NCBI RefSeq assembly: GCF_009763245.1
Contig: NZ_WKJZ01000002.1
Coordinates: 312,707-376,706 of the forward strand
From: Pseudomonas xionganensis
GTDB taxonomy: Bacteria > Pseudomonadota > Gammaproteobacteria > Pseudomonadales > Pseudomonadaceae
Reading direction: 5' to 3'
Length of the DNA stretch: 64,000 bases
Of the stretch, positions 26,365 through 36,924 are shown in pieces. The position numbers were made by a program, and so were the translations under genes. Under the pieces are notes generated by a model, which was given only the letters and a program-made list of their open reading frames with translations, did not search any database and was not told the DNA's origin. How positions within the stretch are numbered: the first letter of the stretch is position 1; every line of letters begins with the position of its first letter.

Positions 26365-26433
26365 CGTAGGGTGGACATGCGCCAGCTTGTCCACCGCAGA
26401 TGGCGGACACGCCTGCTGCATGTCCGCCCTACG
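26365..26433. repeat. GTAGGGTGGA-type palindromic repeat, copy 1
   Basis: CGTAGGGTGGACATGC at 26365-26380 and its near complement GCATGTCCGCCCTACG at 26418-26433 enclose a second inverted pair around the centre. It lies in the 108-base convergent gap between cmoB and pdxJ, where it could also end transcription from both sides. Three related copies occur near the right end of the window. Confidence 0.75.
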
Positions 26434-26452
26434 CACTAACCCATCCTACGTT

Positions 26453-27199
26453 TTAACCGCGATTGGCCGCGGCGACGATCAGGGCCTTCATCTCCGCCAC
26501 CGCCTGCTTGAAGCCGACAAACAGCGCATGGGCCACCAGGGCGTGGCCGATATTCAGCTCGTTGATGCCGGCAATCGCCGCCACCGGCTCGACGTTGTGG
26601 TAGTGCAGGCCGTGTCCGGCGTTGACGATCAGCCCATGCTGCAGGCCGCAGGCCACGCCATCGCGAATCCGTGCCAGTTCGCGAGCCGCCTCCTCGGGCG
26701 TATGAGCGTCGGCATAGCGGCCGGTATGCAGTTCGATGGCCGGCGCGCCGACGCGCTTGGACGCCTCGATCTGCTGCGGATCCGGGTCGATAAACAGCGA
26801 CACCTCGCAGCCGATCTTGCTCAGGCGCTCGACCGCCGCGCGAATCCGCGCTTCCTGCCCGGCCACATCCAGGCCGCCTTCGGTGGTCAGCTCCTGGCGG
26901 GTTTCCGGCACCAGGCAGACATGCTCCGGGCGAATGCTTTCGGCGAAGGCGAGCATCTCCTCGGTCACGCCCATCTCGAAGTTCATCCGCGTCTGCATGA
27001 CCTCCTTGAGCAGGCGCACATCGCGCTCCTGGATATGCCGGCGATCTTCGCGCAGGTGCACGGTAATACCGTCGGCCCCGGCTTCTTCGGCATCCAGCGC
27101 GGCCTTGACCGGGTCCGGATAGCGGGTACCGCGAGCCTGGCGCAGAGTGGCCACATGGTCAATGTTCACACCCAGCAGAATACGATTGGCATCAGTCAC
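26453..27199 (-). CDS. pdxJ: Pyridoxine 5'-phosphate synthase PdxJ
   Basis: Makes pyridoxine 5'-phosphate from 3-amino-2-oxopropyl phosphate and deoxyxylulose phosphate in the vitamin B6 pathway. The 248-residue TIM barrel is full length. Conserved segments include [38 protein letters not shown] and the phosphate site [16 protein letters not shown]. Its start overlaps the end of recO by eight bases, the usual Pseudomonas arrangement. It is the last gene of the minus-strand block that begins at algU. Confidence 0.97.
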   Translation of the reverse strand: MTDANRILLGVNIDHVATLRQARGTRYPDPVKAALDAEEAGADGITVHLREDRRHIQERDVRLLKEVMQTRMNFEMGVTEEMLAFAESIRPEHVCLVPETRQELTTEGGLDVAGQEARIRAAVERLSKIGCEVSLFIDPDPQQIEASKRVGAPAIELHTGRYADAHTPEEAARELARIRDGVACGLQHGLIVNAGHGLHYHNVEPVAAIAGINELNIGHALVAHALFVGFKQAVAEMKALIVAAANRG

Positions 27200-27890
27200 G
27201 GCTTGGCTCCTTGAGCGTCATAAACAATTCACGGCTGACCAGCGGTCGGCCGCCTAAATGGGGTGCCAGGGCCTGGCGCATCAGGCGCTTGGCGGCAGCC
27301 AGGGCGCCGGGTGCTGCCCAGTCGGCCTCGGCCAGGGCCAACAGTTCGGCCCCTTGAAACACACCGGGCTGCAGATGCCCCACCGGCACCAGCCCGGCTT
27401 CGGTGTGCAATCGATACAGACCCGCTGCGGCTATGGGTTGACCTTCGCTGTCCCGATCCAGGGCGAAACCATAGCCCAGCTCATCGAGCAGGCGCCATTC
27501 AAAAGAACGCAGCAAGGGCTCCAGGGCACGGCCTTCGGCCAGGGCCAATACGGTCATGGCGTAATGCTCGAAGACCGCCGGATGGGGATCTTCGGCGGGC
27601 AGCAGGCGAATCAGCAATTCGTTGAGATAGAGGCCACTGAACAGCGCCTCGCCGACCAGCAGATTGGGAATGCCGGCAGGCTCCAGACGGCCGACATTCT
27701 TCAGCTCGCCGCGCCCGCGAAACTCGGCTTCCAGGGGAATAAAGGGCCGCGCCAGGCTGCCCGCCTTGCCCCGGGCACCGCGCAGTACCGCACGCAGACG
27801 CCCCTGGGGAGTAAGAAAATCCACCAGCGCACTGCTCTCGCGGTAGGCACGGCTGTGCAACACATAAGCGGGCTGACTGAGGGCGAGCAT
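27192..27890 (-). CDS. recO: DNA repair protein RecO
   Basis: Recombination mediator of the RecFOR pathway that helps load RecA on SSB-coated gaps. The 232-residue product has the N-terminal OB fold ([40 protein letters not shown]) and the helical C-terminal part. The length fits the family. It lies 45 bases after era and overlaps pdxJ. Confidence 0.95.
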   Translation of the reverse strand: MLALSQPAYVLHSRAYRESSALVDFLTPQGRLRAVLRGARGKAGSLARPFIPLEAEFRGRGELKNVGRLEPAGIPNLLVGEALFSGLYLNELLIRLLPAEDPHPAVFEHYAMTVLALAEGRALEPLLRSFEWRLLDELGYGFALDRDSEGQPIAAAGLYRLHTEAGLVPVGHLQPGVFQGAELLALAEADWAAPGALAAAKRLMRQALAPHLGGRPLVSRELFMTLKEPSRD

Positions 27891-27935
27891 GGGGCTTACT
27901 CGAAGAAGCGGGCACCTGGGGCACCCGCAGACGGA

Positions 27936-28838
27936 TCAGATATCGTCGTAACCCAGTGAACGCAGGGCGCGTTCGTCATCGGACCAGCCGCCCTTGACCT
28001 TGACCCAGAGATTGAGCATGACCTTGGAGTCGAACATCACCTCCATGTCCTTGCGCGCTTCCTGACCGATGCGTTTGATGCGCTCGCCTTTGTCACCAAT
28101 GATGATCTTCTTCTGCCCGTCACGTTCCACCAGAATCAGGGCATGGATATGCAGGATGCGCCCTTCGCGCTTGAATTCCTCGATTTCCACGGTGATCTGA
28201 TAGGGCAGCTCGGCGCCCAGCTGACGCATGATCTTCTCGCGCACGAGTTCAGCGGCGAAGAAACGGCTGGAGCGATCGGTGACCTGATCTTCCGGGAAGA
28301 AGTGCACGCCTTCGGGTAGACGCTCGCCCACCAGCTGTTCCAGGGTATCGAGATTGTGCCCCTGCTGGGCCGAGATCGGCACGATCTCGGCATTCGGCAG
28401 CTGCTCGGCCAGCCACTTGAGGTGCGGCATCAGCTCGGCCTTGTCTTCCAGCCGGTCGGTCTTGTTGATCGCCAGAATCACCGGCCCCTGGACATACTGC
28501 ACCCGCTCCAGAACCATCTGGTCTTCATCGGTCCAGCGGGTACGGTCGACCACAAAGATCACCACATCGACATCCTTGAGGGCCGACGAGGCGTTCTTGT
28601 TCATATAGCGGTTGAGGGCTTTCTCGTTGTTCTTGTGCAGGCCGGGAGTATCGACATAGATGGCCTGCACCTCACCCTCGGTCTTGATGCCGAGCATGTT
28701 GTGCCGAGTGGTTTGCGGCTTGCGCGAGGTGATTGCCAGCTTCTGCCCGAGGATATGGTTGAGCAGCGTCGACTTGCCCACGTTGGGCCGGCCGACGATG
28801 GCGACATAGCCACAGCGTGTAACGGGTGTATCAGTCAT
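27936..28838 (-). CDS. era: GTPase Era
   Basis: Ribosome-assembly GTPase that binds 16S rRNA near its 3' end. The 300-residue protein has G1 [13 protein letters not shown]3 [10 protein letters not shown]4 NKTD and the C-terminal KH domain ([20 protein letters not shown]). The start [16 protein letters not shown] is chosen; it overlaps the rnc stop by eight bases. The order rnc-era-recO is highly conserved. Confidence 0.97.
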   Translation of the reverse strand: MTDTPVTRCGYVAIVGRPNVGKSTLLNHILGQKLAITSRKPQTTRHNMLGIKTEGEVQAIYVDTPGLHKNNEKALNRYMNKNASSALKDVDVVIFVVDRTRWTDEDQMVLERVQYVQGPVILAINKTDRLEDKAELMPHLKWLAEQLPNAEIVPISAQQGHNLDTLEQLVGERLPEGVHFFPEDQVTDRSSRFFAAELVREKIMRQLGAELPYQITVEIEEFKREGRILHIHALILVERDGQKKIIIGDKGERIKRIGQEARKDMEVMFDSKVMLNLWVKVKGGWSDDERALRSLGYDDI

Positions 28839-29520
28839 TGCCATTCTCCACACCCAGGGCAATCAGCGCAGCCGCAGCAGCCACCTGCTCGGCGATACGC
28901 CGGCTGGCACCCTGGCCCAGGGTCTTGTCATTAAGCAGGGCAACCTGGCATTCGACCACGAAAGTGCGGCAATGCGGCTCGCCCTGGATATCCACCACCT
29001 CGTAGCGAGGCAGTTCGCAGCTGCGCGACTGCAGAAATTCCTGCAGGCGGGTTTTCGGATCCTTGTTGGTATCGACCAGGGTCAGGCTTTCCAGCTCACC
29101 TTCCAGCCAGGCCAGCACCCGCTCGCGGGCCACGTCCATGCCAGCATCCAGGTAAATGGCGCCGATCAGGGCTTCCAGCGCGTCGGCGAGAATCGACTCA
29201 CGGCGAAATCCGCCGCTCTTCAATTCACCGGAACCCAGACGCAGGTACTCGCCCAGATCAAAACCACGGGCCAGCACCGCCAGGGTCTCGCCCTTGACCA
29301 GGCGTGCGCGCAGACGCGACAACTGGCCTTCACGGGCCTGGGCAAAGCGCTCGAACAGGGCTTCGGCGGCGACGAAGTTGAGGATGGAGTCGCCGAGGAA
29401 CTCCAGGCGCTCATTGTTGCGCCCGGCAAAACTGCGGTGGGTCAGGGCCAGCACCATCAGGTCCTGGTCCTTGAAACGATAACCGAGCTTGCGCTCGAGA
29501 CGGGCCAGGGACTCACTCAC
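28831..29520 (-). CDS. rnc: Ribonuclease III
   Basis: Cleaves double-stranded RNA in rRNA and mRNA processing. The 229-residue protein has the catalytic signature [20 protein letters not shown] and the second acidic cluster ([15 protein letters not shown]), followed by a double-stranded RNA-binding domain (residues about 155-225; [20 protein letters not shown]). It overlaps the DUF4845 gene before it by four bases and era after it by eight. Confidence 0.97.
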   Translation of the reverse strand: MSESLARLERKLGYRFKDQDLMVLALTHRSFAGRNNERLEFLGDSILNFVAAEALFERFAQAREGQLSRLRARLVKGETLAVLARGFDLGEYLRLGSGELKSGGFRRESILADALEALIGAIYLDAGMDVARERVLAWLEGELESLTLVDTNKDPKTRLQEFLQSRSCELPRYEVVDIQGEPHCRTFVVECQVALLNDKTLGQGASRRIAEQVAAAAALIALGVENGND

Positions 29521-29894
29521 GGCATGCGCACACGGAATTCTTTGTCGAAGCGCACGACCAGGTCGATATTGCGGATCAGGGGCTCACGGCGCTCGTACTT
29601 GAGGTGCGCATGAAACTCGTTGTTTTCCAGTTTGACCTTCAAGACGTCCTTGAGCGGCAGGTCGCGAATGCTGTTGACCTCCATGCCACGGCTGACATGC
29701 CCCATAAAGGCATTGATAGTGCGCACATCGCCCGATGCTTCGGTTTCCACCGAGGTGATGATCTTTTCCATCGACATATAGTCGAAATAATGCGGCAGGA
29801 CCTTGAAAGCCGCGCTGGCAAAGAACGCCACCAGCACCAGCACCAGCATCCAGCTCAGCATCGACATGCCTTTCTGCGAACGCGCAAATATCAT
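29517..29894 (-). CDS. DUF4845 domain-containing membrane protein
   Basis: A 125-residue protein with a short basic front ([15 protein letters not shown]), one membrane helix (about residues 13-30) and a periplasmic domain ([20 protein letters not shown]). This family occurs between lepB and rnc in many gammaproteobacteria but has no known function; the start resembles a type IV pilin-like leader only loosely. A role near signal peptidase in the membrane is inference from position. Its stop overlaps rnc. Confidence 0.85.
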   Translation of the reverse strand: MIFARSQKGMSMLSWMLVLVLVAFFASAAFKVLPHYFDYMSMEKIITSVETEASGDVRTINAFMGHVSRGMEVNSIRDLPLKDVLKVKLENNEFHAHLKYERREPLIRNIDLVVRFDKEFRVRMP

Positions 29895-29988
29895 CTATGC
29901 CCCCAATATGTGAAATGCCTGGCTCAATTTGGCCCGACAAAGACTATATATAGCTCGCGCCGCCGCTTTACGCCGCGCCGCGAAATCC

Positions 29989-30843
29989 TTACTTGATCAA
30001 ACCAACCCGGGAGAAATTGGGCAGGTTGCGCGACTTGGGATCCGGCCAGCTCATCCACACGGCGAAGGCCTTACCGACGATATTGCGATCCGGCACCATG
30101 CCCCAGAGCGGCTGGGGAATCTGCGGATCCTTCCAGTAACGGCTGTCGTTGGAGTTGTCGCGGTTGTCGCCGACCATGAAGTAGTGCCCCTCGGGGATCA
30201 CCCACTCGCGGCCTGGCTCGACCCGGTAGCGGGTCATTTCCTTGCGGATCTGGTGTTCGATATCACCCAGACGTTCGTTGTACAGGGTCACACTGCCGAG
30301 GCTGCCGGGTTCTTCACCGAGCAACTGCTGGGCCACCGCCTGACCATTGATAAACAGCTGCTTGTCGCTGCTGTAGGCCACGTGATCGCCGGCCAGCCCC
30401 ACTACCCGCTTGATGTAGTTGATATTGGGGTCACTGGGGTAGCGAAACACCATCACATCGCCACGCTGCGGGTCACCCACCTCGATGATCTTGGTATCCA
30501 GCACCGGCAGGCGGATGCCATAGGCGAACTTGTTGACCAGGATAAAGTCGCCCACTTCCAGGGTCGGTTTCATCGACCCGGACGGAATCTGGAAGGGTTC
30601 GACCAGAAAGGAGCGCAGCACCAGAACAATGGCCAGCACCGGAAAGAACGATTTACCGTACTCGACCAGCAGTGGCTCCTTGTTCAGCCGATCAATGACC
30701 GCTTCATCGGGCTCGCCGACCTGCCCCTGATAACTGGCAATGGCCGCACGCCGGCGCGGCGCCAGAAAGATCAGATCGAATAGCGCCAACGCACCACAGA
30801 CGGCGACAGCGACAACCAGCAACAGCGGGAAATTGATCGACAT
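29989..30843 (-). CDS. lepB: Signal peptidase I
   Basis: Removes signal peptides from exported proteins at the periplasmic face of the inner membrane. The 284-residue protein has two N-terminal membrane helices (about residues 5-25 and 64-80), the catalytic Ser90 in QIPSGSMKPTLEVGDF and the general base Lys145 in NYIKRVVGLAGD. Downstream boxes (GDNRDNSNDSRYW) are intact. It lies five bases after lepA, in one operon. Confidence 0.97.
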   Translation of the reverse strand: MSINFPLLLVVAVAVCGALALFDLIFLAPRRRAAIASYQGQVGEPDEAVIDRLNKEPLLVEYGKSFFPVLAIVLVLRSFLVEPFQIPSGSMKPTLEVGDFILVNKFAYGIRLPVLDTKIIEVGDPQRGDVMVFRYPSDPNINYIKRVVGLAGDHVAYSSDKQLFINGQAVAQQLLGEEPGSLGSVTLYNERLGDIEHQIRKEMTRYRVEPGREWVIPEGHYFMVGDNRDNSNDSRYWKDPQIPQPLWGMVPDRNIVGKAFAVWMSWPDPKSRNLPNFSRVGLIK

Positions 30844-30848
30844 AAGAC

Positions 30849-32648
30849 CTAGCTATCCAACCTCAGCACGGCAAGGAAGGCTTCCTGTGGAATTTCCACG
30901 TTGCCGACCTGCTTCATCCGTTTCTTACCAGCCTTCTGCTTCTCCAGCAGCTTGCGCTTACGGCTGACGTCACCGCCGTAGCACTTGGCCAATACGTTCT
31001 TGCGCAGCGCCTTGACCGTGGTACGCGCCACGATCTGCCCGCCGATGGCGGCCTGGATGGCCACATCGAACATCTGCCGCGGGATCAGTTCTTTCATCTT
31101 CTCGGTCAGCTGGCGACCTTTGTAATGGGCATTGTCCTTATGCACGATCAGGGCCAGGGCATCGACCTTGTCACCATTGATCAGCACATCCAGCTTGACC
31201 AGATTGGCCGACTGATAGCGATCGAAGTGGTAATCCAGCGAGGCATAACCGCGGCTGGTGGACTTCAGACGATCGAAGAAATCCAGCACCACCTCGTTCA
31301 TCGGCAGGTCATAGCGAACCTGAACCTGAGAACCGAGGAACTGCATGTCACGCTGCACACCGCGTTTCTCGATACACAGGGTAATCACATTACCCAGGTG
31401 CTCCTGCGGCACCAGGATGGTGGCCTGGACGATGGGCTCGCGGAAGTCCTCGACCGAGGACACATCCGGCAACTTGGACGGGTTGTCGACGTAAATCGTT
31501 TCACCGTTCTTGAGCAGGACTTCGAAGATTACGCTCGGCGCAGTGGTGATCAGATCCAGGTTGTATTCACGCTCCAGGCGCTCCTGGATGATCTCCATAT
31601 GCAGCATGCCGAGGAAGCCGCAACGGAAGCCAAAACCCAGGGCATCGGAGCTTTCCGGCAGATACTGCAGCGACGAGTCGTTCAGCGTCAGCTTCTGCAG
31701 CGCATCACGGAAATCCTCGAAATCATCCGAGCTGACCGGGAACAGGCCGGCATAGACCTGGGGCTGGATACGCTTGAAGCCCGGCAGCACCTCGACATCG
31801 GGGGTGGCAGCCAGGGTCAGGGTGTCGCCCACCGGCGCGCCGTGAATATCCTTGATGCTGGCAATGATAAAGCCCACTTCACCGGCCTTGAGGTCGGCAG
31901 TGGCAGTGTGCTTGGGGTTGAATACGCCGACGCTGTCCACCAGGTGCACCTTGCCCGTGGACTTGACCAGCACCTTGTCGCCCTTCTTGATCCGGCCATG
32001 GCGCACGCGCACCAGGGACACCACGCCCAGGTAGTTGTCGAACCAGGAATCGATGATCAGGGCCTGCAACGGCGCATCGATCTCGCCCGTGGGGGCCGGA
32101 ATGGTGTGTACCAGGCGCTCCAGCACCTCGTCGACGCCCAGGCCAGTCTTGGCGCTGCAGGTCACGGCATCGGTGGCATCAATGCCGATGATCTTCTCGA
32201 TCTCTTCCTTGACCCGCTCCGGCTCGGCCTGGGGCAGATCGATCTTGTTCAGCACCGGCATGACCTCGAGGCCCTGCTCGATGGCGGTATAGCAGTTGGC
32301 TACCGACTGGGCCTCAACCCCCTGGCCGGCATCGACCACCAGCAGCGCACCTTCACAGGCGGCCAGGGAGCGACTGACTTCATAGGTGAAGTCCACATGC
32401 CCCGGGGTATCGATAAAGTTCAGCTGATAGGTGATGCCATCACGGGCCTTGTAATACAGGGTGACGCTGTGCGCCTTGATGGTGATCCCGCGCTCGCGCT
32501 CAAGGTCCATGGAATCCAGCACCTGGGCTTCCATTTCACGATCAGCCAGGCCGCCACACATCTGGATAAAACGGTCAGCCAGGGTCGACTTGCCGTGGTC
32601 AATGTGGGCGATGATGGAGAAATTGCGGATATGACTCAAATCACTCAC
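30849..32648 (-). CDS. lepA: Elongation factor 4 (LepA)
   Basis: Ribosome-associated GTPase that affects translation initiation and back-translocation. The 599-residue product is full length. GTPase motifs are [26 protein letters not shown] and [13 protein letters not shown]; the C-terminal domain unique to LepA ends [19 protein letters not shown]. It is followed by lepB. The 150-base gap before it contains the mucD terminator, so lepA probably has its own promoter. Confidence 0.98.
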   Translation of the reverse strand: MSDLSHIRNFSIIAHIDHGKSTLADRFIQMCGGLADREMEAQVLDSMDLERERGITIKAHSVTLYYKARDGITYQLNFIDTPGHVDFTYEVSRSLAACEGALLVVDAGQGVEAQSVANCYTAIEQGLEVMPVLNKIDLPQAEPERVKEEIEKIIGIDATDAVTCSAKTGLGVDEVLERLVHTIPAPTGEIDAPLQALIIDSWFDNYLGVVSLVRVRHGRIKKGDKVLVKSTGKVHLVDSVGVFNPKHTATADLKAGEVGFIIASIKDIHGAPVGDTLTLAATPDVEVLPGFKRIQPQVYAGLFPVSSDDFEDFRDALQKLTLNDSSLQYLPESSDALGFGFRCGFLGMLHMEIIQERLEREYNLDLITTAPSVIFEVLLKNGETIYVDNPSKLPDVSSVEDFREPIVQATILVPQEHLGNVITLCIEKRGVQRDMQFLGSQVQVRYDLPMNEVVLDFFDRLKSTSRGYASLDYHFDRYQSANLVKLDVLINGDKVDALALIVHKDNAHYKGRQLTEKMKELIPRQMFDVAIQAAIGGQIVARTTVKALRKNVLAKCYGGDVSRKRKLLEKQKAGKKRMKQVGNVEIPQEAFLAVLRLDS

Positions 32649-32757
32649 GGATCAACACTCAAAAAGGTCGCAGGCGACTGCCCGCCGAAAATAGCCGGGA
32701 AGTGTACCCGAAAGCCACCTTGTCCGTCATCCAGGCCCCACGCAAAGGCCACCACGT

Positions 32758-32783
32758 AAAAGGGCGACCAACGTCGCCCTTTT
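32758..32783 (-). terminator. Rho-independent terminator after mucD
   Basis: AAAAGGGCGAC and GTCGCCCTTTT form an 11-pair stem with a CAAC/GTTG loop. On the minus strand the stem ends in four T residues 16 bases beyond the mucD stop. It is symmetrical but only the minus-strand gene mucD ends here, so it separates the algU-mucD operon from lepA. Confidence 0.85.
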
Positions 32784-32798
32784 ACCCTGCTCGACCGA

Positions 32799-34232
32799 TC
32801 AGTCAGCCAGCTTGAAGGTAATAAAGCTGGCGCGCCCCTGACGCAGTACCCGCATGGACACCGAGCGATTCTTCGGCAGCGCCTGGGCCACCTCGGTAAA
32901 GGTCTTGGCCGAGTCGATGGCCTGATTGTTCAGGTGGGTCACCACATCCCCCGGGCGCAGGCCGATCAGCGCCGCCGGCCCCTCCATCACCTCGGAAATC
33001 ACCACACCACCGCGCAGATCCAGATTCTTCTTCTGCTCCGCGGTCAGCTCCACCACCCTGACACCCAGGCGATTGCTGCTGCGCTCGGCGCCTGGCTGCG
33101 CGGCACTGGCCAGCTCTTCACCCTCCTCGGGCAGCGCACCAATGGTCAGGGGCAGCTTGCGCCGCTTGCCTTCACGCACCACTTCCAGGGTTGCCTTGCT
33201 ACCCGGCTTGAGCGCGCCCACCAGGTGCGGCAGATCCGCCGACATGACGATCGGCTTGCCATCCAGGCTGAGAATCACATCACCGACCTGTAAACCACCC
33301 TTGGCGGCCGGGCCGTCTTCCAGCACCTGGGCGACCAGAGCACCGGCCGGACGATCCAGGCCGAAGGACTCGGCCAGATCCTTGTTCACTTCCTGAATCA
33401 CCACCCCCAGCCAACCGCGGCTGACCTTGCCATCGGCCTTGAGCTGCTCGGCGACATCCATGGCCACGCTCATGGGAATGGCGAAGGACAGCCCCATAAA
33501 GCCACCGGAGCGAGTGAATATCTGCGAATTGATGCCCACCACTTCGCCGGACAGATTGAACAGCGGCCCACCGGAGTTGCCCGGATTGATCGCCACATCG
33601 GTCTGGATAAAGGGCACATAGCTCTCGTTCGGCAGGCTGCGACCCTTGGCGCTGACGATACCGGCGGTCACCGAGTGGTCGAAACCAAAGGGCGAGCCAA
33701 TGGCCAGCACCCACTCTCCGACCTTGAGGTCTTCGGATTTACCCAGTTTGACGGTAGGCAGGCCCTTGGCCTCCACCTTGAGCAGGGCCACGTCGCTGCG
33801 CGGGTCAGCTCCCACCAGTTTGGCTTCCAGCTCGCTGCGATCGGACAGGCGCACGATGATTTCATCGGCATCGGCGATCACATGGTTATTGGTCAGCACA
33901 TAGCCATCGGCAGAAATGATAAAGCCCGAACCCAGGGACTGAGCCTCCCGCTGCCGCCCACCGCCCGGGTTCTGTGGCACCTGGGGAATATTGCGCTCGA
34001 AGAATTCGCGGAATATCGGTGGCAGTCCCTGCAGGTCAGGAATATTCAGCTGCCCACCAGCCGCCATGCGTTCCGGCATGCGCTGGCGCGTGCTGATATT
34101 GACTACCGCCGGCGAAGCCTTCTCCACCAGTTCGGTAAAGTCAGGCAAATTGGCCTGTGCCACCAACACCTGCCCCAGCAGCAACAGGGCCAGCAAGGCG
34201 GAACAGGACTTCTTAAGGCTAGGCATCAACAT
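32799..34232 (-). CDS. mucD: Periplasmic serine protease MucD (DegP/HtrA family)
   Basis: Periplasmic chaperone-protease that removes misfolded proteins and dampens AlgU signalling. The 477-residue protein has a signal peptide ending near VAQANLPDF, the trypsin-like triad His117 (NNHVIA), Asp147 (DPRSDVALL) and Ser220 (NPGNSGGPLF), and two PDZ domains (about residues 260-350 and 370-475). An in-frame Met two codons later (34226) is an equally possible start; the AGGGAG site is between ideal spacings. It is the last gene of algU-mucABCD. Confidence 0.95.
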   Translation of the reverse strand: MLMPSLKKSCSALLALLLLGQVLVAQANLPDFTELVEKASPAVVNISTRQRMPERMAAGGQLNIPDLQGLPPIFREFFERNIPQVPQNPGGGRQREAQSLGSGFIISADGYVLTNNHVIADADEIIVRLSDRSELEAKLVGADPRSDVALLKVEAKGLPTVKLGKSEDLKVGEWVLAIGSPFGFDHSVTAGIVSAKGRSLPNESYVPFIQTDVAINPGNSGGPLFNLSGEVVGINSQIFTRSGGFMGLSFAIPMSVAMDVAEQLKADGKVSRGWLGVVIQEVNKDLAESFGLDRPAGALVAQVLEDGPAAKGGLQVGDVILSLDGKPIVMSADLPHLVGALKPGSKATLEVVREGKRRKLPLTIGALPEEGEELASAAQPGAERSSNRLGVRVVELTAEQKKNLDLRGGVVISEVMEGPAALIGLRPGDVVTHLNNQAIDSAKTFTEVAQALPKNRSVSMRVLRQGRASFITFKLAD

Positions 34233-34240
34233 ACGGCTCC

Positions 34241-34714
34241 CTATTTGCTTACAGGCAAAGTTTCAGTTCGACCCTCGGCCGCCAACAATGCACGCAACAC
34301 CACAGGTTGCGCCGCTGGATCATCCGAGCTGCGCAAGCTGTAGCGGCGCACCCCATACCACGTTGCCAGCAGCCCGGCAAAGGCCGCCAGGATAACCAGT
34401 GGCTCCCCCAGGGCCAACCACTGAGCCAGCCCCGCGGCCATAAACAAACCCAGCAGGGGCAGCAGATAAACCAGAATGGAGCCACGCACCAGCAGGTCTT
34501 CACGCACGCCGATGACCACCGCATCCCCCACCTGCAGCGACAATCCACTCAAGGCTCGCACATAGCCACGACGGGCACCGGCGCCCAGCTGGTTGAGCAG
34601 TCCCTGACCGCAGGCCGCCTTGGCCGAACAGGCCGAGCAGGTGCTTTTGCGCAGGGTTTCGACCCAGACAGCACCAGACTCCACAGCGACCACCCGCCCC
34701 TGCTCCTCGATCAC
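34241..34714 (-). CDS. mucC: RseC/MucC family inner-membrane protein
   Basis: A 157-residue protein with two membrane helices in the middle (about residues 75-115). The N-terminal part carries the family cysteine cluster CSACSAKAACGQG, which in RseC is thought to hold an iron-sulphur centre or act in reducing SoxR. In Pseudomonas MucC is a modulator of AlgU activity. It overlaps the mucB stop by four bases, so translation is coupled. Confidence 0.93.
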   Translation of the reverse strand: MIEEQGRVVAVESGAVWVETLRKSTCSACSAKAACGQGLLNQLGAGARRGYVRALSGLSLQVGDAVVIGVREDLLVRGSILVYLLPLLGLFMAAGLAQWLALGEPLVILAAFAGLLATWYGVRRYSLRSSDDPAAQPVVLRALLAAEGRTETLPVSK

Positions 34715-35658
34715 GGCGCCTCCTCGGCGGGCAAGGCACGCATCGACAGGGCCACGCGCTCGGCCGTGCCCATGGGGATCTCGCCCACCACCGTCACCAT
34801 CACATCGCCCTGCTCGGTCTGCACCCGACGCGACACGGCCGTGGTCGGCCCAACCTGACTGCGCAGATCTTCTGCCGCCGCACCGCGCAGGGGCTCAAGG
34901 AAGACGGAAAAGCGGGCCAGACCATCACCGTAGACCAAGCACGCCACTGCTTCATCCGAAGCCGGACTGCGCCGCTGGGTACTGGCATGCAGGGCAAAAC
35001 CTGGTGGCAGCCAATCCGACTGCCAGACCGGGTCCGTCTCTATCTGGGTCACAGCAGGACGCAACGGCTGACAACCCGCGCCGCCTTGCAGGGACTTGGT
35101 GGCGGGCATAGAGGTGTTCAGCCGGGTGAACTGGAAACGTTCCAGCAACTGGCCTTTATCGCTCAACAACAGGGATTTGAGGGGTAAACCACTCTGCATA
35201 TCCACATGCAGTTCAATGCCATAACGGTGCTGATCACGGGGCAACAGCGCCAGCACCACCGCAGCACGACCGGCCACGCGAGACTTGCCGACCAAGCGCA
35301 ATTCATAGGACTGCTGCAACTGAGCGGCAATCAGTTGCCTGGACGGCCACAGCGGACCGGTACTCAGCTGATCCGCCAGGCTGCCAGTTACACAGCTGAT
35401 CTGGTCATCGACTCGCACCACTTCCTGCGGCATCCCATCGAGCTGCAACAAGCGCTCGTGCGACCCCTCACCCTCAACGCGACGCCAGATGGCGTGGGTG
35501 GAGAAACTGCCATTGCGTTCGTAGATAAAGGTGCCCTGGTAGCTCTGGGCACGCTCGGCCTGCGCCAGGCGTTCGAGCCAGTCATGAGCCTCGTCGGCCA
35601 CCGCCGGTGCGGCCCAGATACCGAGCACAATCCAGGCAGCTAAGGGAGCAAAGCGCAT
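34711..35658 (-). CDS. mucB: Periplasmic negative regulator MucB (RseB family)
   Basis: Binds the periplasmic part of MucA and protects it from proteolysis, so it keeps AlgU inactive; lipids or lipopolysaccharide release it. The 315-residue protein has a signal peptide (cleavage near AVADEA), the N-terminal LolA-like fold (SYQGTFIYERNGSFSTHAIW) and a C-terminal MucA-binding domain. It lies eight bases after mucA. Confidence 0.95.
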   Translation of the reverse strand: MRFAPLAAWIVLGIWAAPAVADEAHDWLERLAQAERAQSYQGTFIYERNGSFSTHAIWRRVEGEGSHERLLQLDGMPQEVVRVDDQISCVTGSLADQLSTGPLWPSRQLIAAQLQQSYELRLVGKSRVAGRAAVVLALLPRDQHRYGIELHVDMQSGLPLKSLLLSDKGQLLERFQFTRLNTSMPATKSLQGGAGCQPLRPAVTQIETDPVWQSDWLPPGFALHASTQRRSPASDEAVACLVYGDGLARFSVFLEPLRGAAAEDLRSQVGPTTAVSRRVQTEQGDVMVTVVGEIPMGTAERVALSMRALPAEEAP

Positions 35659-35666
35659 AGGCCGGC

Positions 35667-36254
35667 TTACCGGCTTTCCAGGCTGGCCGCCCGGGCATAG
35701 GGCAGCGCACTGTCGGCGCCGCTCATGGCAGCCTGCTGGGCATGCTGGCGCAGATAGCTGGGTAGACGCTGTTCATGCCAGGTAGAGGGCTGCGCGGGCT
35801 GACCAGATGCCTGGGCCTGCTCGGACTCACTGCTGAAGCCGGCCAACAGCGCCGGCCCCTGCACCTGAGGCAGACTCAACATGGGCTGAGCAGCCTGCTG
35901 CGCCATCTGCGCACCGGTAATCGCGTCCTGATTGTAGAAACGCACGCCAACCAGCACCGCCAGCGTCACCGAAGCCGCCACAGCCAGGCGCCCCAGCGTA
36001 CGCCAGGAAGCCGGCGCACGCGGCTGCAGTGCCGGCGCTGGTTCATCGGCCAGAGCTGCCGACACTGCGGCAGCAATATCCAGACGTGGCTCCAGCAACT
36101 CCTTGTGCATCACGGCCCGGGCCAACTGATAGCGACTCCAGGTGGCACGCACATCCGCGTCCTCACTAGCTGCCAGCACGCGACGCAGCTCCAGTTCATC
36201 CGCTTGATTGTCCATCACCGCAGACAGCGATTCATGCAGAGTTTCACGACTCAT
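35667..36254 (-). CDS. mucA: Anti-sigma factor MucA
   Basis: Single-pass inner-membrane protein that holds AlgU at the membrane. The 195-residue product has a cytoplasmic sigma-binding domain (residues about 1-78; ETLHESLSAVMDNQADELEL), one membrane helix (about 84-104; RLAVAASVTLAVLVGVRF) and a periplasmic domain that MucB covers and AlgW cleaves. The frame is intact to the end, so there is no sign of the truncations that give mucoid strains. The start at 36254 is chosen by homology; the long frame back to 36335 overlaps algU. Confidence 0.95.
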   Translation of the reverse strand: MSRETLHESLSAVMDNQADELELRRVLAASEDADVRATWSRYQLARAVMHKELLEPRLDIAAAVSAALADEPAPALQPRAPASWRTLGRLAVAASVTLAVLVGVRFYNQDAITGAQMAQQAAQPMLSLPQVQGPALLAGFSSESEQAQASGQPAQPSTWHEQRLPSYLRQHAQQAAMSGADSALPYARAASLESR

Positions 36255-36282
36255 GGCTGTTCCTCTCTTGGCTGACGCCGCC

Positions 36283-36864
36283 TCAAGCTTCCTGCAACAA
36301 GGGTTGCAGCGACTTATCAATAGCCTCGCGAGCACGGAAAATCCGCGACCGCACCGTTCCCACAGGACATTGCATCACGCTGGCAATATCCTCATAACTC
36401 AAGCCGTCGAACTCACGCAAGGTCAGGGCCGTACGTAAATCCTCGGGCAACTGCTCGATGCTGCGATGCACCGTGGCCTCGATCTCATCGCGCAACAAGG
36501 CACGCTCGGGCGACTCGATATCCTTGAGTGCGTGGTCGCCGTCATAAAATTCGGCATCCTCGGCACTTACATCACTTTCTGGCGGCCGCCGACCGCGGGA
36601 CACCAGATGATTCTTCGCCGTATTGATGGCGATGCGGTACAGCCAGGTATAGAACGCGCTGTCCCCGCGAAAATTCCCCAGCGCCCGATAAGCCTTGACG
36701 AAGGCTTCCTGGGCAACATCCTGAGCCTCATGGCTGTCATGCACAAAACGCACAATCAACCCGAGTATCTTGTGCTGATACTTCAGCACCAGCAGATCGA
36801 AGGCGCGCTTGTCCCCACGCTGCACGCGCTCGACCAGCTGCTGATCTTCTTCCTGGGTTAGCAT
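36283..36864 (-). CDS. algU: RNA polymerase sigma factor AlgU (RpoE type)
   Basis: Extracytoplasmic-function sigma factor for envelope stress and alginate synthesis. The 193-residue protein matches the family length; the start MLTQEEDQQLVERVQRGDKR follows AGGAG, and the longer frame from 36903 is rejected. Region 2 (HEAQDVAQEAFVKAYRALGN, then YTWLYRIAINTAKNHL) and region 4 (GLSYEDIASVMQCPVGTVRS) are complete. It has a GAACTT-type promoter of the kind it recognises itself 61 bases upstream. Confidence 0.98.
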   Translation of the reverse strand: MLTQEEDQQLVERVQRGDKRAFDLLVLKYQHKILGLIVRFVHDSHEAQDVAQEAFVKAYRALGNFRGDSAFYTWLYRIAINTAKNHLVSRGRRPPESDVSAEDAEFYDGDHALKDIESPERALLRDEIEATVHRSIEQLPEDLRTALTLREFDGLSYEDIASVMQCPVGTVRSRIFRAREAIDKSLQPLLQEA

Positions 36865-36924
36865 GAACACTCCTCGATAGGTTTGCAGGAGTGCTTTTGC
36901 CACCAGTCAATCACCTTGCAAAAG

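Noticed and set aside
26345..26452. Possible small RNA or terminator after cmoB
   Set aside because: The hairpin is better explained as a dispersed GTAGGGTGGA repeat since related copies occur elsewhere in the window; no T-run.
31125..32759. 544-codon plus-strand frame opposite lepA
   Set aside because: Shadow of a highly conserved GTPase gene; no family features and no ribosome site.
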